The position numbers and the translations under genes are program-made. 64,000 nt of DNA from Sphingomonadales bacterium (GTDB lineage: Bacteria; Pseudomonadota; Alphaproteobacteria; Sphingomonadales; Sphingomonadaceae). Within the stretch, counting starts at the first letter, position 1. Each line of letters starts with the position of its first letter. Location: the NCBI GenBank assembly GCA_017309275.1, contig JAFKLT010000054.1, positions 1 through 64,000 of the forward strand, read 5' to 3'. This document shows, piece by piece, positions 13,995-22,658 of the stretch. The notes beneath the pieces are model-generated. The model saw only the letters and a program-made list of their open reading frames with translations, was not told the origin of the DNA and made no database searches.

Positions 13995-15650
13995 GTGTCG
14001 ACCTTAATTCCTGTAAACCTACCTGGTCCCGCTCTCCGCCGAGCTGCTCAGTATATTCGCATGTCGACCGAGCATCAGCGATACTCCCCCGACAATCAGA
14101 AGTCGGTTATCGACACTTTTGCCGCGGCGCGAGGCTTCGACGTCGTTCGAACTTATCAGGACAATGGAAAGAGCGGCCTAACCTTGAGCAAGCGCCCGGC
14201 GCTACAGCAACTGCTTGCGGACGTATTGTCGGGAACGGCGGACTTCAAAGCCATTCTTGTGTTGGACGTCAGCCGTTGGGGGAGATTTCAAGACACCGAT
14301 CAGGCCGCGCATTATGAATATATCTGCCGCGATGCCGGGGTGGAGGTCCATTATTGTTCCGAGCCGTTCGAGAATGATGGCGGGCCGCTCGCCGCTATTC
14401 TGAAGACGATGAAGCGCGTCATGGCCGCAGAATACAGCCGGGAGCTGTCGACCCGCATCTCGCGAGCCCAGCGCCATCAGGCCGGACTCGGGTTTGCGCA
14501 GGGCGGCGAGACGCCGCTCGGGCTCCGTCGTCAGGTGATCGGCGAGGACGGGAAGCGGCGGAATATCCTTCAGCCGGGGCAGAGCAAGGCATTCCGCACC
14601 GACAAAATCATATTTGCGCCCGGCCCGGCGCGCGAAATCGCGCTCGTCCGCCGAATCTTCGAACTCTACGTCCATGAGGAAATGCGGCTGGGGCAGATCG
14701 AAATCTGGCTCAACCGGAAGAAATATCGGCAGGCCAGTGGCAGGCCGTGGACATCGGCAGCGGTGCGCGGCGTGCTGACCCAGCCATTATATTCCGGGCG
14801 CTATGTGTTCGGGCGGCGCTACAACAACCTCGGGCGCAAATCGATGCTGAGCCCCGACCGCTGGGTGGATGCGGAGGTGATGGAGCCGATCGTGCCCGCC
14901 GCTCTGTTCGAGGCGGCGCAGGCGCGTCGGGCGGCAACGATGCGCACGATCCTCTCGAAGCAGGAACTGCTGTCGAGGCTAGCCCAGCTGCTGGAGGAGG
15001 AAGGCCATCTGTCCGGCCCGCTGGTGGACCGATGCCCCTATCTGCCCAACCGCATGGCGCTCAGGAACAATTTCGGGAGCGTGCGGGCCGCGTTCCGGAT
15101 GGTCGGCTATGAGATTCCGAGTCGCTGCGCCAAGAACCCGGATGGGCATGTCTACAGCAACGAGGATTTGCTCGACGAGCTTCGCCGCATTCATCGCGAG
15201 CGTGGCTATCTGTGCGCGCATGCGATTGTCACCGACAGCCGAACGCCCGGAAAGTCGACCTTCGTCCGGCGCTTTGGCTCGCTGCGCCGCGCCTTCGCTC
15301 TGGCGGGCTTTCCGATGACATGGGGTGAGCGCCAGATCGCTGGGCTGGCGCACAAGGCCTGGGTCGGCGGAGACACTCACGCGCCCCGCAGGCCGATCCG
15401 GCGCAACCCAGACGGATCCCCCTTCACTGACGAGCAACTGATCGAAAATCTGCGAACCTTGCTAAAGAGCCACGGGCATTTGTCGGGGCCAATCATCGAC
15501 TCCGAGCCGAGTTTCCCCGGCAGGAATTTCTACTACAAGCGGTTCGGAAAATTGACCCATGCTTATTTTCTGGCTGGATACTTCGGCACGAAGAGCGAAA
15601 TATCCATCGCAGCGTCTGCGCGAAAGAAGCAAACCGCAGGAATATCCTGA
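13995..15650 (+). CDS. large serine recombinase with three C-terminal repeats
   Basis: This is a site-specific serine recombinase of 551 residues from GTG 13995, chosen because GGAGG (13986-13990) lies 4 bases upstream; a TTG at 13974 has no such site. The N-terminal resolvase domain has AAQYIRMSTEHQ with catalytic Ser24 and ILVLDVSRWGRF. A recombinase domain follows, with ETPLGLRRQV, IFELYVHEEM and RGVLTQPLYSGRYVFGR. The C-terminus carries three related units of about 50 residues near 324-373, 390-441 and 480-530. Each has L-x-E/R-L, a G-H/Y-L-S/C turn and a conserved (F)G(S/K)(V/L)-x-x-A(F/Y) end, resembling HNH-associated repeats. The gene converges on DUF6441, only 14 bases separating the stops. 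Confidence 0.9.
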   Translation: MSTLIPVNLPGPALRRAAQYIRMSTEHQRYSPDNQKSVIDTFAAARGFDVVRTYQDNGKSGLTLSKRPALQQLLADVLSGTADFKAILVLDVSRWGRFQDTDQAAHYEYICRDAGVEVHYCSEPFENDGGPLAAILKTMKRVMAAEYSRELSTRISRAQRHQAGLGFAQGGETPLGLRRQVIGEDGKRRNILQPGQSKAFRTDKIIFAPGPAREIALVRRIFELYVHEEMRLGQIEIWLNRKKYRQASGRPWTSAAVRGVLTQPLYSGRYVFGRRYNNLGRKSMLSPDRWVDAEVMEPIVPAALFEAAQARRAATMRTILSKQELLSRLAQLLEEEGHLSGPLVDRCPYLPNRMALRNNFGSVRAAFRMVGYEIPSRCAKNPDGHVYSNEDLLDELRRIHRERGYLCAHAIVTDSRTPGKSTFVRRFGSLRRAFALAGFPMTWGERQIAGLAHKAWVGGDTHAPRRPIRRNPDGSPFTDEQLIENLRTLLKSHGHLSGPIIDSEPSFPGRNFYYKRFGKLTHAYFLAGYFGTKSEISIAASARKKQTAGIS

Positions 15651-15664
15651 GCCGGGTCCCGGCA

Positions 15665-16375
15665 TTATCGCCGTCGCAATTGCTCAGCGATCAGTCCGGG
15701 CACCATTGCCTGCACCTCCCGCATGATCGCCGGCACGTCGACGCGGGCCTGACGCGATGTTCTGGGAATGCCGACGAACGCCACAACGAAATCTCGGGCG
15801 ACTTGGCCTTTGCGAAGGCCGCCGTCCTTCCGCCGCGACTTTGCCGATCGCGTCTTGCCCGACCCGCTGAGCGTGGCGCCTTGGGCGATCAGGAGCGGCC
15901 TGCCATTGATGCTTTTCACCATGACGAGCGGACCAATCCGCTTGTCGAGCCCAAACTTATCCCAGTTCCTCGGCGTGATCTTCACCTTGCCGGCGCGCGC
16001 CGGGATGTTGTCGGTCGGGATCCAGAGATAGCGACCGCTGCGGGGCGCGATCTGCGCGCCTTGGGTATAGGCTTCGATCGTGCCTAGGGTCCGCTCAGAC
16101 TTGCTGCGGACGTACACCCAGCCCGACGCCGAGAAGCCGACAGGCGAGGTGCGCACCCGGCCGCTCTTCTGCAGGTCACTCCCGCTCTCGATCGCATTGC
16201 CGAGGCGGCCAAGGGCTGCGGCGCTCATCTCGCGCCGGATCATGCTCTTGGCACGTCCGGCAGCGATATGGGTAGCGTTGAGCGCCGCAGCCTCCAGGCG
16301 CGCTCGGGATTCCCGTTCGAAGTTATCGAACCACGAACGGGGCGGCATTCTAAGTTCTACCTTGGGGCGGCTCAT
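15665..16375 (-). CDS. DUF6441 family phage protein
   Basis: This 236-residue protein matches my memory of the DUF6441 phage family, found in alphaproteobacterial prophage structural regions. Typical points are an N-terminal helix with many Ala/Arg, SGWVYVRSKSERTLGTIEAYTQG, then RYLWIPTDNIPARAGKVKITP and PLVMVKSINGRPLLIAQG. A tail-completion or neck role is possible; function is not established. The ATG overlaps the stop of the chaperone's -1 frame by 3 bases (ATGA on the minus strand), so translation is coupled to the frameshifted product. GAGGGGAAAG lies upstream. Confidence 0.65.
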   Translation of the reverse strand: MSRPKVELRMPPRSWFDNFERESRARLEAAALNATHIAAGRAKSMIRREMSAAALGRLGNAIESGSDLQKSGRVRTSPVGFSASGWVYVRSKSERTLGTIEAYTQGAQIAPRSGRYLWIPTDNIPARAGKVKITPRNWDKFGLDKRIGPLVMVKSINGRPLLIAQGATLSGSGKTRSAKSRRKDGGLRKGQVARDFVVAFVGIPRTSRQARVDVPAIMREVQAMVPGLIAEQLRRR

Positions 16376-16662
16376 TGCTCTTTCCCCTCTCGGGCTTTCT
16401 GTAAGGCGTCACCTATGATGTTCCATGCATCGACCAGCAAAGCCGGCTGACCAAGCAATCCACCGCCGTCAGGCCACACGAATCCGGACATGCCGCGGTC
16501 GCATTGGCGATAGAGCGAAATCAAGGTGAAGCTCTGTTCGTCGACTAGCCGGCGTGGGTTTCGCCGGAAGGTTCCGATGCCGGGGATTTCCCATTCGGTG
16601 ACCCCGATCCAGTTTCCTTCATATTGTCCGGGGTCTGTTGCGACACAGGCCCCGATGCGGAG
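16372..16662 (-). CDS. -1 frameshift extension of the tail assembly chaperone (GT-type)
   Basis: This 96-codon frame has no start of its own. It is entered by -1 slippage at A AAA AAC (16668-16662) in the chaperone gene, giving a fusion of about 325 residues. The extension begins LRIGACVATD, contains GNWIGVTEWEIPGIGTFRRN and LISLYRQCDRGMSGFVWPDG, and ends NIIGDALQKAREGKEQ. It looks far more domain-like than the Ser/Pro-rich end of the unshifted frame. It stops exactly at the ATGA that starts the DUF6441 gene. In lambda the GT product links the chaperone to the major tail protein; here the role is inferred by analogy. Confidence 0.75.
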   Translation of the reverse strand, partial: LRIGACVATDPGQYEGNWIGVTEWEIPGIGTFRRNPRRLVDEQSFTLISLYRQCDRGMSGFVWPDGGGLLGQPALLVDAWNIIGDALQKAREGKEQ

Positions 16663-17348
16663 TTTTTTTCCGCATCCTTGCTCAGGAAGAGACGGGATAT
16701 CGACGCTGCGGCCAATTCAGCGATGGCGTCGCGACCGAGATCGCCGAACCTGTTTTCGAATTCCTCCTCCAACTCGAAGACCGACTCCAGCGTCAGCAGC
16801 TCATCTTCGAAGCGCGGGGTTATTTCGAGGCCGGTCCAGCCCACAACGCAATACGCAATGGCGTAGCGCGGCAGTGCCCGAGTGAACTTGATGTTGTCGG
16901 TATCCATCCGGCGCAGGCGCTCCGATCGCCGGTCGAGCCGCTGAAGCAATTCCTCAACAGCAGCAGTGTCGGGATGCTCGAAAGGCGGCATCTCCGGCGG
17001 TGCGTCCTCGCCGGTGGTTTTCGCATTGTCGGCCTCGATCAGCCGATTTGCGGCCTCTTCCGTGTAATCGGCCACCGCCTGCCAATAGGCCCGCACTTTC
17101 TGGACGCCTTCATCCTGGTCATCGCAGGACCACAGACGGCATAGCTCCTCGATCGTAGCCTCCCGCATCACCTCGTCGGTGTGTCGGCGTAGGCCCGCCT
17201 CTCGGAGGGCGTATGCCATATCTTCGCGCTGCTGCCGCGCCGGGGCTCTCAGAGTGAAGGAGGGAATCTCGGGGAGGTCACGAAGGCAATCGGGTTTGAA
17301 CGATTTCACCTCCTTCGCGTGAAGCGGGATGCGCTGCATTAGGGACAT
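16545..17348 (-). CDS. phage tail assembly chaperone (G-type, unshifted product)
   Basis: This 267-residue protein lies 24 bases after the tape measure stop. The first 80 residues have the look of tail assembly chaperones: SFTLRAPARQQREDMAYALREAG, then EVMREATIEELCRLW. A helical middle with DRRSERLRRMDTDN and FEDELLTLESVFELEEEFENR follows. Codons 227-229 (GAA AAA AAC) contain a -1 slippery heptamer; past it the unshifted frame is a disordered Ser/Gly/Pro-rich tail of 38 residues. AAGGAA lies upstream of the ATG. Such chaperones coat the tape measure during tail assembly. Confidence 0.7.
   Translation of the reverse strand: MSLMQRIPLHAKEVKSFKPDCLRDLPEIPSFTLRAPARQQREDMAYALREAGLRRHTDEVMREATIEELCRLWSCDDQDEGVQKVRAYWQAVADYTEEAANRLIEADNAKTTGEDAPPEMPPFEHPDTAAVEELLQRLDRRSERLRRMDTDNIKFTRALPRYAIAYCVVGWTGLEITPRFEDELLTLESVFELEEEFENRFGDLGRDAIAELAAASISRLFLSKDAEKNSASGPVSQQTPDNMKETGSGSPNGKSPASEPSGETHAG
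16662..16668 (-). other. -1 ribosomal slippery heptamer A AAA AAC
   Basis: On the minus strand the bases 16668-16662 read AAAAAAC, in the zero frame as xxA AAA AAC (codons 227-229 of the chaperone). This is one of the canonical X XXY YYZ heptamers for -1 programmed frameshifting. The -1 frame is open from here to 16374-16372. Confidence 0.8.
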
Positions 17349-17372
17349 GGAAATTCCTTTCGGTTGTTGGGG

Positions 17373-20300
17373 TTAGAGCATTCGCTCGGACAGAAAGCCG
17401 TTACCGAGCGAGCCGCCGCCACCGCCTGCGATGAGTGCGAAGCCGCGGAGTAGGTCTTGGGTTTGCTGTTGGATCGCCGAAACCACGGGAGTGTATGATT
17501 GTTCGACTGTACCGCTCGAAGTGAACGGGCTGTCGCGATCCGTTGCCAGGGAGATGATATTCGTCTCCCGGTCGAGCGCGGTTTTGGTCAGACGGGTCAC
17601 CTCGTCGAGCAGATTGAAATATGGGCTCTGGCTGCCACTGAACTCACGCTGGATGCCGAGCAAATCCTGTGCTGCCTTTGCGAAGGCATCGTAGGCGGAA
17701 CGATCTCCCGAGGCCACGCGGGCGGCGAGCGGGTCATAGGCCGCCTGGGCTGCGGACAGGCGATCCCGAAGCGACTTGCCGTTATTGCCCACGGTCAGTT
17801 CGCTGTAGAGGTCCTTCAGGCTGCCAGCTACGCTGTTCGTGGCTTCCTCGATCGCCTTCGCCCTTTCGAGGCCATACAGGCGTTCGAGGTCAGCAAATTC
17901 CGCCGCGCTGGCACCGGCCTCGGTGAAAATCTTCTGTAGCCGGGTGAACTCCTTGTCGAGCCCGTCAAGCGCCGCTCCGACAGGGTCCTCGTATTCCTTC
18001 AGCCGACTGAAGACGCTCTCGAAGTCCAGAGCCTTCTTAAGGCCCGCGTCGAGGTCCTTCGCCTGCTGCAAAAGGCGCTGCGTCGATGCTTTCAAGCCCT
18101 CAAGAACGCCGTCCTTGATGAGGTCCATTGTCGCATAGCGGATCGCGGCTTCGCTATCGTCGCCGAAGTCGACCGCGCCCTTTTTGACCTTGGTGATACC
18201 CTTGCCGGATGTGTCGACCCGGATTTTGCCGTCACGAACCCCGATGCTGACCGACCCGCGACCCGCATTGACGGATGCGCCAAGCTGCTCGGCGATGCTC
18301 TCGATGGTCGAGATGACGCTATCGCCGCCTTTTCCGGCCTGGTCTTTGAACTTCTGGGAATTGCCGCCGTAGCTGGCGATGGCCAACTGGCCATCCGCTC
18401 CGACACCGATCGTGGCGGAGCCAACCTTGGTCTTCTTGAGAAGTCCCCCCACAACGCTGCCAAGAAGTCCACCAGCGATACTTCCCAATGGGCCGGCGAA
18501 CTTGCCAGCCAGCCCGCCAAGCGTTTTACCGATCGCTTCACCGGCAACCTGACCCAAGGCCCCGCCGATTGCTGATCCGGTCGCGCTTCCCTTTTTGCCG
18601 AAGATCAAGCTGGAAGCGGTCTGCCCAGTGAACGCCCCGGTGGCCAGGTTCTTGAGCAGGCTGTCCATGTTCTTGTTCAGCCGCTTCGTTTCGTCAGCCT
18701 GCTCCTGCTGGCGGGTGCGTGCAATCGACGAGCGGGTGCCAGAGACGACGATTTCCGCGAGGCTCGTCATACTACCGCCGTCAATGCCCAATTGCCCGGC
18801 AAGTCGATTGTCGTTCGCAGCGTTGAATTTGGTCGACGCCCTGGTGAAACTGTCGGTCAGTTGCTGCAGGGCAACGGTCGCCTGCGCGGTGCTTTCGACA
18901 TATCCTTCGGTCGCTACGTCGATCGGCCGCGACCCGCGGATCTGGTCTTCTAGGCGGGTGAAGAGATTGCCGAACAGGCTATCGGTGATCCGGCGAGCGA
19001 CGATTTCGTAAACCTGCTGTTTCAGGCTGCTAACGACGTCTTCCAGTGCGCCAACGGCGTCCTTTGGCAGGCCCGCAACGCCTTGAATGATCGTGTCATA
19101 TGCCCGGTCGAGTTCGCTCAACTTAGAGCCGGTGGACTTTACCGCGCGGTCGAGGCGTTCTTGGGCCTTCTCCATCGCGATCATCTGTTCGCGCTGCTGC
19201 ACGAGGAGCTGGTAGCGATCGTACGAGATGCCGCGGCCTTTGAGCTCCCTGCGAAGCTGCTCCTCGGTCTCAACGCCCAACTGGCGCATGATGTCGTACT
19301 GGAGAGAGAGAATATCGGCTTCGTCCTCGCGGCCACTGAGCACGAGGCGCTGCAGTTCAAGTTCGCGTTCGCTGGCCTTGATCCGATCCTCGATCGGCCG
19401 CTTGAGATATTCAGCCTTCAGGCGCTCAAAGTCTTCAATCTGCCTCTTCGTCTCCTCGTCTTTTGTCGTTTCGCCCTTCGTCCGCTTGCCGTCCGTCTCC
19501 CGCCGCTCGATCTGCTTCATGATCTTATCGAGATCTTCGGAAGCCTTCGTCGCCTTGTCGATGTCACTCGGAGCTTGATCGAATTGGCTGCGAAGGTTCG
19601 CGACAGCCGCGGCGGCGCTGTCGACGGCATCTTCTATGGCGCGCGCGGCGCGAAGTTCACGATCCGCGCCACCCCTGGTCGAACGAGCACGCGGTGCCTT
19701 TTTCCCCTTCATCAGCTCCTTCGCGAGTTTGCCGCTGGCGAGGGACTCTTCTTCGAGGGACAGTTCCCGAACATCGGCGTTGGCGGAAAACGCCTCGCCG
19801 CGAAGATCGAGAATGCGGCGGGCCTTGGCTGCATTGTCGCCACCCCCGCGGGCGATGGTCAGCAACGCGTCGCTGATCGCCTTCTGGTCTCCCTTATTCC
19901 TGTTGATGGCGTCGATGATCGTCGTGTCGCGGCCGATCGAGCGGATGAGCGGATCGGCAATGCTGCCGGCATTCTCGAAGCGCTCTTCGCCGCTGGAGGT
20001 AACCAGCCGCTTGATTTCGGTGCTGCGGTCCTTCTGTGTCCCCTTGAGAGCATCAATCTCATCGAGGCGCTTCAGGCGAGCATTGGCGATCAGGGCTTCA
20101 TTCTGCCGGTTGATCGCCCCCGTCGCGAGGTCGAAGAACGTTTCCATATCGGCCAAGCGCTTTTCCAGGGCCTTGTGCGCGTCCTCCGCAACGTCAGCCG
20201 CATCGGCATTTTCGAATAGCCGCGCGGTAAGCGTCGCGAGGACACCGACGCCGAGCCCGACCGCAAGGCCCCAGGGACCCGAGAGGAATGTCGCAAACCT

Positions 20301-20954
20301 GCCGACGCTGGCGGCGGTTTTGTTCGATGAGCCTTCCAAGGCGGTCAGAGCGAATGCAAGTTGCGGTAATTGCTGGGCAAAAACGACGCCGGCCTTTTGG
20401 CCGCCGTAGAGGCTGATCGCGATGTCCTGAAGCTGCTGGCCCGCCCCGACCGACGCTTGCTGCACCGCGCGCTGCGATTCTGCCAAGCGGCGATTGGCGC
20501 CGGTGTAGCCAGCGATCTGCGTTCCCGATCGATTGATCTGGTCTTGCAGGCGCTCATACATCGCGGCCTTTGCATTCAACGCCCGGGCTTCCTCCTCTTG
20601 GGCGGCGGCCGCGGCCTGCGTCGTCTGAATGTGCCGGCGAGTTGCGGCCGTCATGTCGCCGGTCTCGCGGGCAACTTCTTCGGCCGCCTTCGCTACGAGC
20701 CGAAGCGCTTGAGCGCTGCGCTCCGCTTCTACGGCCGACTGGCGGATAGACTTGGTGTCGAACTGGAAGGCGTCCCCGGCGCCTCGCGGCAAGGTGAGCG
20801 CCTTCGCAACCGTGGCCTGAACATCGGCCATATCGCGTTCGAACTGTCGTTTCACGTAGTTGCCCGTCTCCGCTGCCTCAACGCGAAAGTCGCGGAAGCC
20901 CCGGTTGTCGAAATCGACCGAGCCGAAAACTGGAAATGTGCTGGCCTGGGCCAT
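17373..20954 (-). CDS. phage tail tape measure protein
   Basis: This is a protein of 1193 residues from ATG 20954, where GGGGA precedes the start; an in-frame ATG at 20981 has no site. It has the tape-measure plan: long helical heptad regions (for example AAEEVARETGDMTAATRRHI), a hydrophobic segment GPWGLAVGLGVGVLATLTA near residue 230, a long Lys/Glu-rich middle, and a Gly-rich membrane-active region GSAIGGALGQVAGEAIGKTLG, later GGLLGSVVGGLL (about residues 790-850). Tape measure length sets tail length. It is the first gene of the leftward tail group and is followed by the chaperone, opposite to the usual chaperone-then-tape-measure order. Confidence 0.88.
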   Translation of the reverse strand: MAQASTFPVFGSVDFDNRGFRDFRVEAAETGNYVKRQFERDMADVQATVAKALTLPRGAGDAFQFDTKSIRQSAVEAERSAQALRLVAKAAEEVARETGDMTAATRRHIQTTQAAAAAQEEEARALNAKAAMYERLQDQINRSGTQIAGYTGANRRLAESQRAVQQASVGAGQQLQDIAISLYGGQKAGVVFAQQLPQLAFALTALEGSSNKTAASVGRFATFLSGPWGLAVGLGVGVLATLTARLFENADAADVAEDAHKALEKRLADMETFFDLATGAINRQNEALIANARLKRLDEIDALKGTQKDRSTEIKRLVTSSGEERFENAGSIADPLIRSIGRDTTIIDAINRNKGDQKAISDALLTIARGGGDNAAKARRILDLRGEAFSANADVRELSLEEESLASGKLAKELMKGKKAPRARSTRGGADRELRAARAIEDAVDSAAAAVANLRSQFDQAPSDIDKATKASEDLDKIMKQIERRETDGKRTKGETTKDEETKRQIEDFERLKAEYLKRPIEDRIKASERELELQRLVLSGREDEADILSLQYDIMRQLGVETEEQLRRELKGRGISYDRYQLLVQQREQMIAMEKAQERLDRAVKSTGSKLSELDRAYDTIIQGVAGLPKDAVGALEDVVSSLKQQVYEIVARRITDSLFGNLFTRLEDQIRGSRPIDVATEGYVESTAQATVALQQLTDSFTRASTKFNAANDNRLAGQLGIDGGSMTSLAEIVVSGTRSSIARTRQQEQADETKRLNKNMDSLLKNLATGAFTGQTASSLIFGKKGSATGSAIGGALGQVAGEAIGKTLGGLAGKFAGPLGSIAGGLLGSVVGGLLKKTKVGSATIGVGADGQLAIASYGGNSQKFKDQAGKGGDSVISTIESIAEQLGASVNAGRGSVSIGVRDGKIRVDTSGKGITKVKKGAVDFGDDSEAAIRYATMDLIKDGVLEGLKASTQRLLQQAKDLDAGLKKALDFESVFSRLKEYEDPVGAALDGLDKEFTRLQKIFTEAGASAAEFADLERLYGLERAKAIEEATNSVAGSLKDLYSELTVGNNGKSLRDRLSAAQAAYDPLAARVASGDRSAYDAFAKAAQDLLGIQREFSGSQSPYFNLLDEVTRLTKTALDRETNIISLATDRDSPFTSSGTVEQSYTPVVSAIQQQTQDLLRGFALIAGGGGGSLGNGFLSERML

Positions 20955-21095
20955 TGAAGCGTCCCCATGTCGGGGCGGCATTCTGAGGATTATATTTTTG
21001 CCGCCTCTGGGGGACGGTGATTATGTGCATCCATTATAGCGAATGGCGAGTCGGGGGCCAAGCGAAACCGCACAAAGCCAGAGGGGGAATTAGAG

Positions 21096-21527
21096 ATGAA
21101 ACTAGCGCCGCTTGCTTTGATTGGAATATCGCTGGCCCCCACGAGCGCCATGGCGGCCGATTGGCGGTATCTTGCGACATCCACGACTGAGACGGTTATC
21201 TACGTCGACGTCTCATCGGTTCGCGATCTTCCCGCCATTCCAATCGCGCGTCCATTTCCCGTCCGCCAGATTTGGTCGAAGAGCGACCACACTAATGACG
21301 CCACTGAACCCGACCGAGAGACGAAGTCGCTGCACCGGTTTAATTGCTCCGCGGAGACGATGTTGATCGCGAGCACATCCGGATATCGGCCGAATGGTAC
21401 GGTTTCTCAGAGCCGATCCAATGAGGATTACGATTTCCGTTATGAGCCTGTCACGCCCGACAGCATAGGTTACGCGCTCATGGAATTCGCCTGCGGCCGT
21501 AGAGCTCTCGATCCTAATGCGCGCTAG
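21096..21527 (+). CDS. exported protein resembling surface-adhesin E family
   Basis: This 143-residue protein has a signal peptide (MKLAPLALIGISLAPTSAMA). The mature part starts ADWRYLATSTTETVIYVDVSSV, with VRQIWSKSD later; a W/Y start, a Y-x-D-x-x-S and a (V/I)-W core are typical of small exported proteins annotated as surface-adhesin E-like. Two Cys residues (NCSAET and FACGRR) could form a disulphide. As an island passenger it may be a lysogenic-conversion gene. GAGGGGGAATTAG precedes the ATG. Confidence 0.6.
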   Translation: MKLAPLALIGISLAPTSAMAADWRYLATSTTETVIYVDVSSVRDLPAIPIARPFPVRQIWSKSDHTNDATEPDRETKSLHRFNCSAETMLIASTSGYRPNGTVSQSRSNEDYDFRYEPVTPDSIGYALMEFACGRRALDPNAR

Positions 21528-21536
21528 CTTCAGGCG

Positions 21537-21803
21537 ATGACCAAACGACAAGACCGCATACCCTACTGGCCGGCGATGATGGCGCGGCAGATGGCGGCCG
21601 ACTACTGCGGGCTCAGCGTCGCCGAGTTCGAACGCGAGATAGTCGCCGGCCGCCTGCCTCTTCCGGTAAAGTTCGGTAGCCGGGAACGCTGGCATCGACA
21701 GTCGATCGACGAGCATCTTGATCGCATCGTGAATGGACCTGGCTACGATTGGCACGCCGAAAGCCCAATCTATGCCGGTGATCTAAGGTACCAGCGCAAA
21801 TGA
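21537..21803 (+). CDS. AlpA-like HTH protein
   Basis: This 88-residue protein has MMARQMAADYCGLSVAEFEREIVAGRLPLPVKF, then RERWHRQSIDEHLDRI, the layout of AlpA/excisionase-type HTH proteins that bind short sites near att or promoter regions. It starts 9 bases after the previous stop and overlaps the next gene by 4 bases. Confidence 0.65.
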   Translation: MTKRQDRIPYWPAMMARQMAADYCGLSVAEFEREIVAGRLPLPVKFGSRERWHRQSIDEHLDRIVNGPGYDWHAESPIYAGDLRYQRK

Positions 21804-21979
21804 GCAAGCGAGCGGCGGTCGGCCACGACGACATTCTCCGCGTGCTGAAGGCTTGCAAGCGCGCGGGCTATGAGAAGGCGCGCGTCCACATCAGCCTGCG
21901 CGAGCAGACGATCGACATTATGATCGGCGAGGGAGCACCCGAACAACCGCCCTTCCACAACCCTTGGGATGATGAGTAA
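21800..21979 (+). CDS. hypothetical small protein
   Basis: This 59-residue protein is unrecognised. It begins MSKRAAVGHDDILRVLKACK, with a helix and a beta strand (RVHISLREQTIDIMIGEG) and a Pro-rich acidic end (FHNPWDDE). It is coupled to the AlpA-like gene by a 4-base overlap. This small partner is often seen beside AlpA-like genes in alphaproteobacterial islands, in my recollection. Confidence 0.55.
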   Translation: MSKRAAVGHDDILRVLKACKRAGYEKARVHISLREQTIDIMIGEGAPEQPPFHNPWDDE

Positions 21980-21984
21980 CCGAC

Positions 21985-22302
21985 ATGCCAATTACCCCTA
22001 TAGAACTATACCGCCGAATTTCTGACCGGGTTGAACGTCAGAAGTCGATCACGCTTTCGGCCGAAGAGCTGGATATGTTCGTCGTCATGGGCGGATACGA
22101 TGCCCTGTCCAAATACACGAATGAATGGTTGCGCCAGCTTTCTGAAGACCGAATCGCCGTCACCACGACAGAGCATCGGGAGGCAATGGACGCGGCCTAT
22201 AACAAGCGATACCCGCATCCCCATTTAGATCCCTACATCGAAGCAGCCCGGCGCCGTTCATGGGAACTTACGCAACCTCGATCAGGACCTCGGGTCAAAT
22301 GA
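21985..22302 (+). CDS. hypothetical protein
   Basis: This 105-residue protein is unrecognised and helical: TPIELYRRISDRVERQKSIT, LSAEELDMFVVMGGYDAL and HREAMDAAYNKRYPHPHLDPY. It lies 5 bases after the previous stop and overlaps the next gene by 4 bases. Confidence 0.5.
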   Translation: MPITPIELYRRISDRVERQKSITLSAEELDMFVVMGGYDALSKYTNEWLRQLSEDRIAVTTTEHREAMDAAYNKRYPHPHLDPYIEAARRRSWELTQPRSGPRVK

Positions 22303-22658
22303 ACGAGCGCAGCCATATCCTGCCTGAGCACGACGTTCGGCCATACTCGATCGCCCAGTTGGCCGACCGCTGGGGCTGCAGCGGCAGCTTGGTCCGCAAA
22401 CTCATCAACCAAGGGGAATTGCAATGCTTCCGGATTGGCAACCTGATTCGAGTGCCGGCCGTAGAAGTCGCCCGATACGAGGCTCGCGTCGCCTTGCCGG
22501 TTCCCGTTCCGACCGTATCGGAGAACGGGGAAATCCAACACCCGCGGTCAGACAACCGACGATCAAAGGTTATGGTCCATTCGAGTCCTCGGAACATTCC
22601 GCGCGCACCTAGGCGCAAGCCTCCGATCCAATTGCTGAAAAGTCGTAACGACAAGTGA
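22299..22658 (+). CDS. excisionase-like HTH protein next to tRNA-Arg
   Basis: This 119-residue protein has the HTH_17 plan in YSIAQLADRWGCSGSLVRKLI, NQGELQCFRIGNLIRVP and AVEVARYEA, followed by a disordered basic tail. The start at 22299 overlaps the previous stop by 4 bases. It is the last island gene, 137 bases from the tRNA-Arg 3' end that marks the likely attachment site, so a recombination directionality role is plausible. The gap 22659-22795 shows no gene. Confidence 0.7.
   Translation: MNERSHILPEHDVRPYSIAQLADRWGCSGSLVRKLINQGELQCFRIGNLIRVPAVEVARYEARVALPVPVPTVSENGEIQHPRSDNRRSKVMVHSSPRNIPRAPRRKPPIQLLKSRNDK

Noticed and set aside
19083-20219. 378-codon plus-strand frame opposite the tape measure gene
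   Set aside because: Shadow of the tape measure coding sequence; no ribosome binding site or recognisable sequence.
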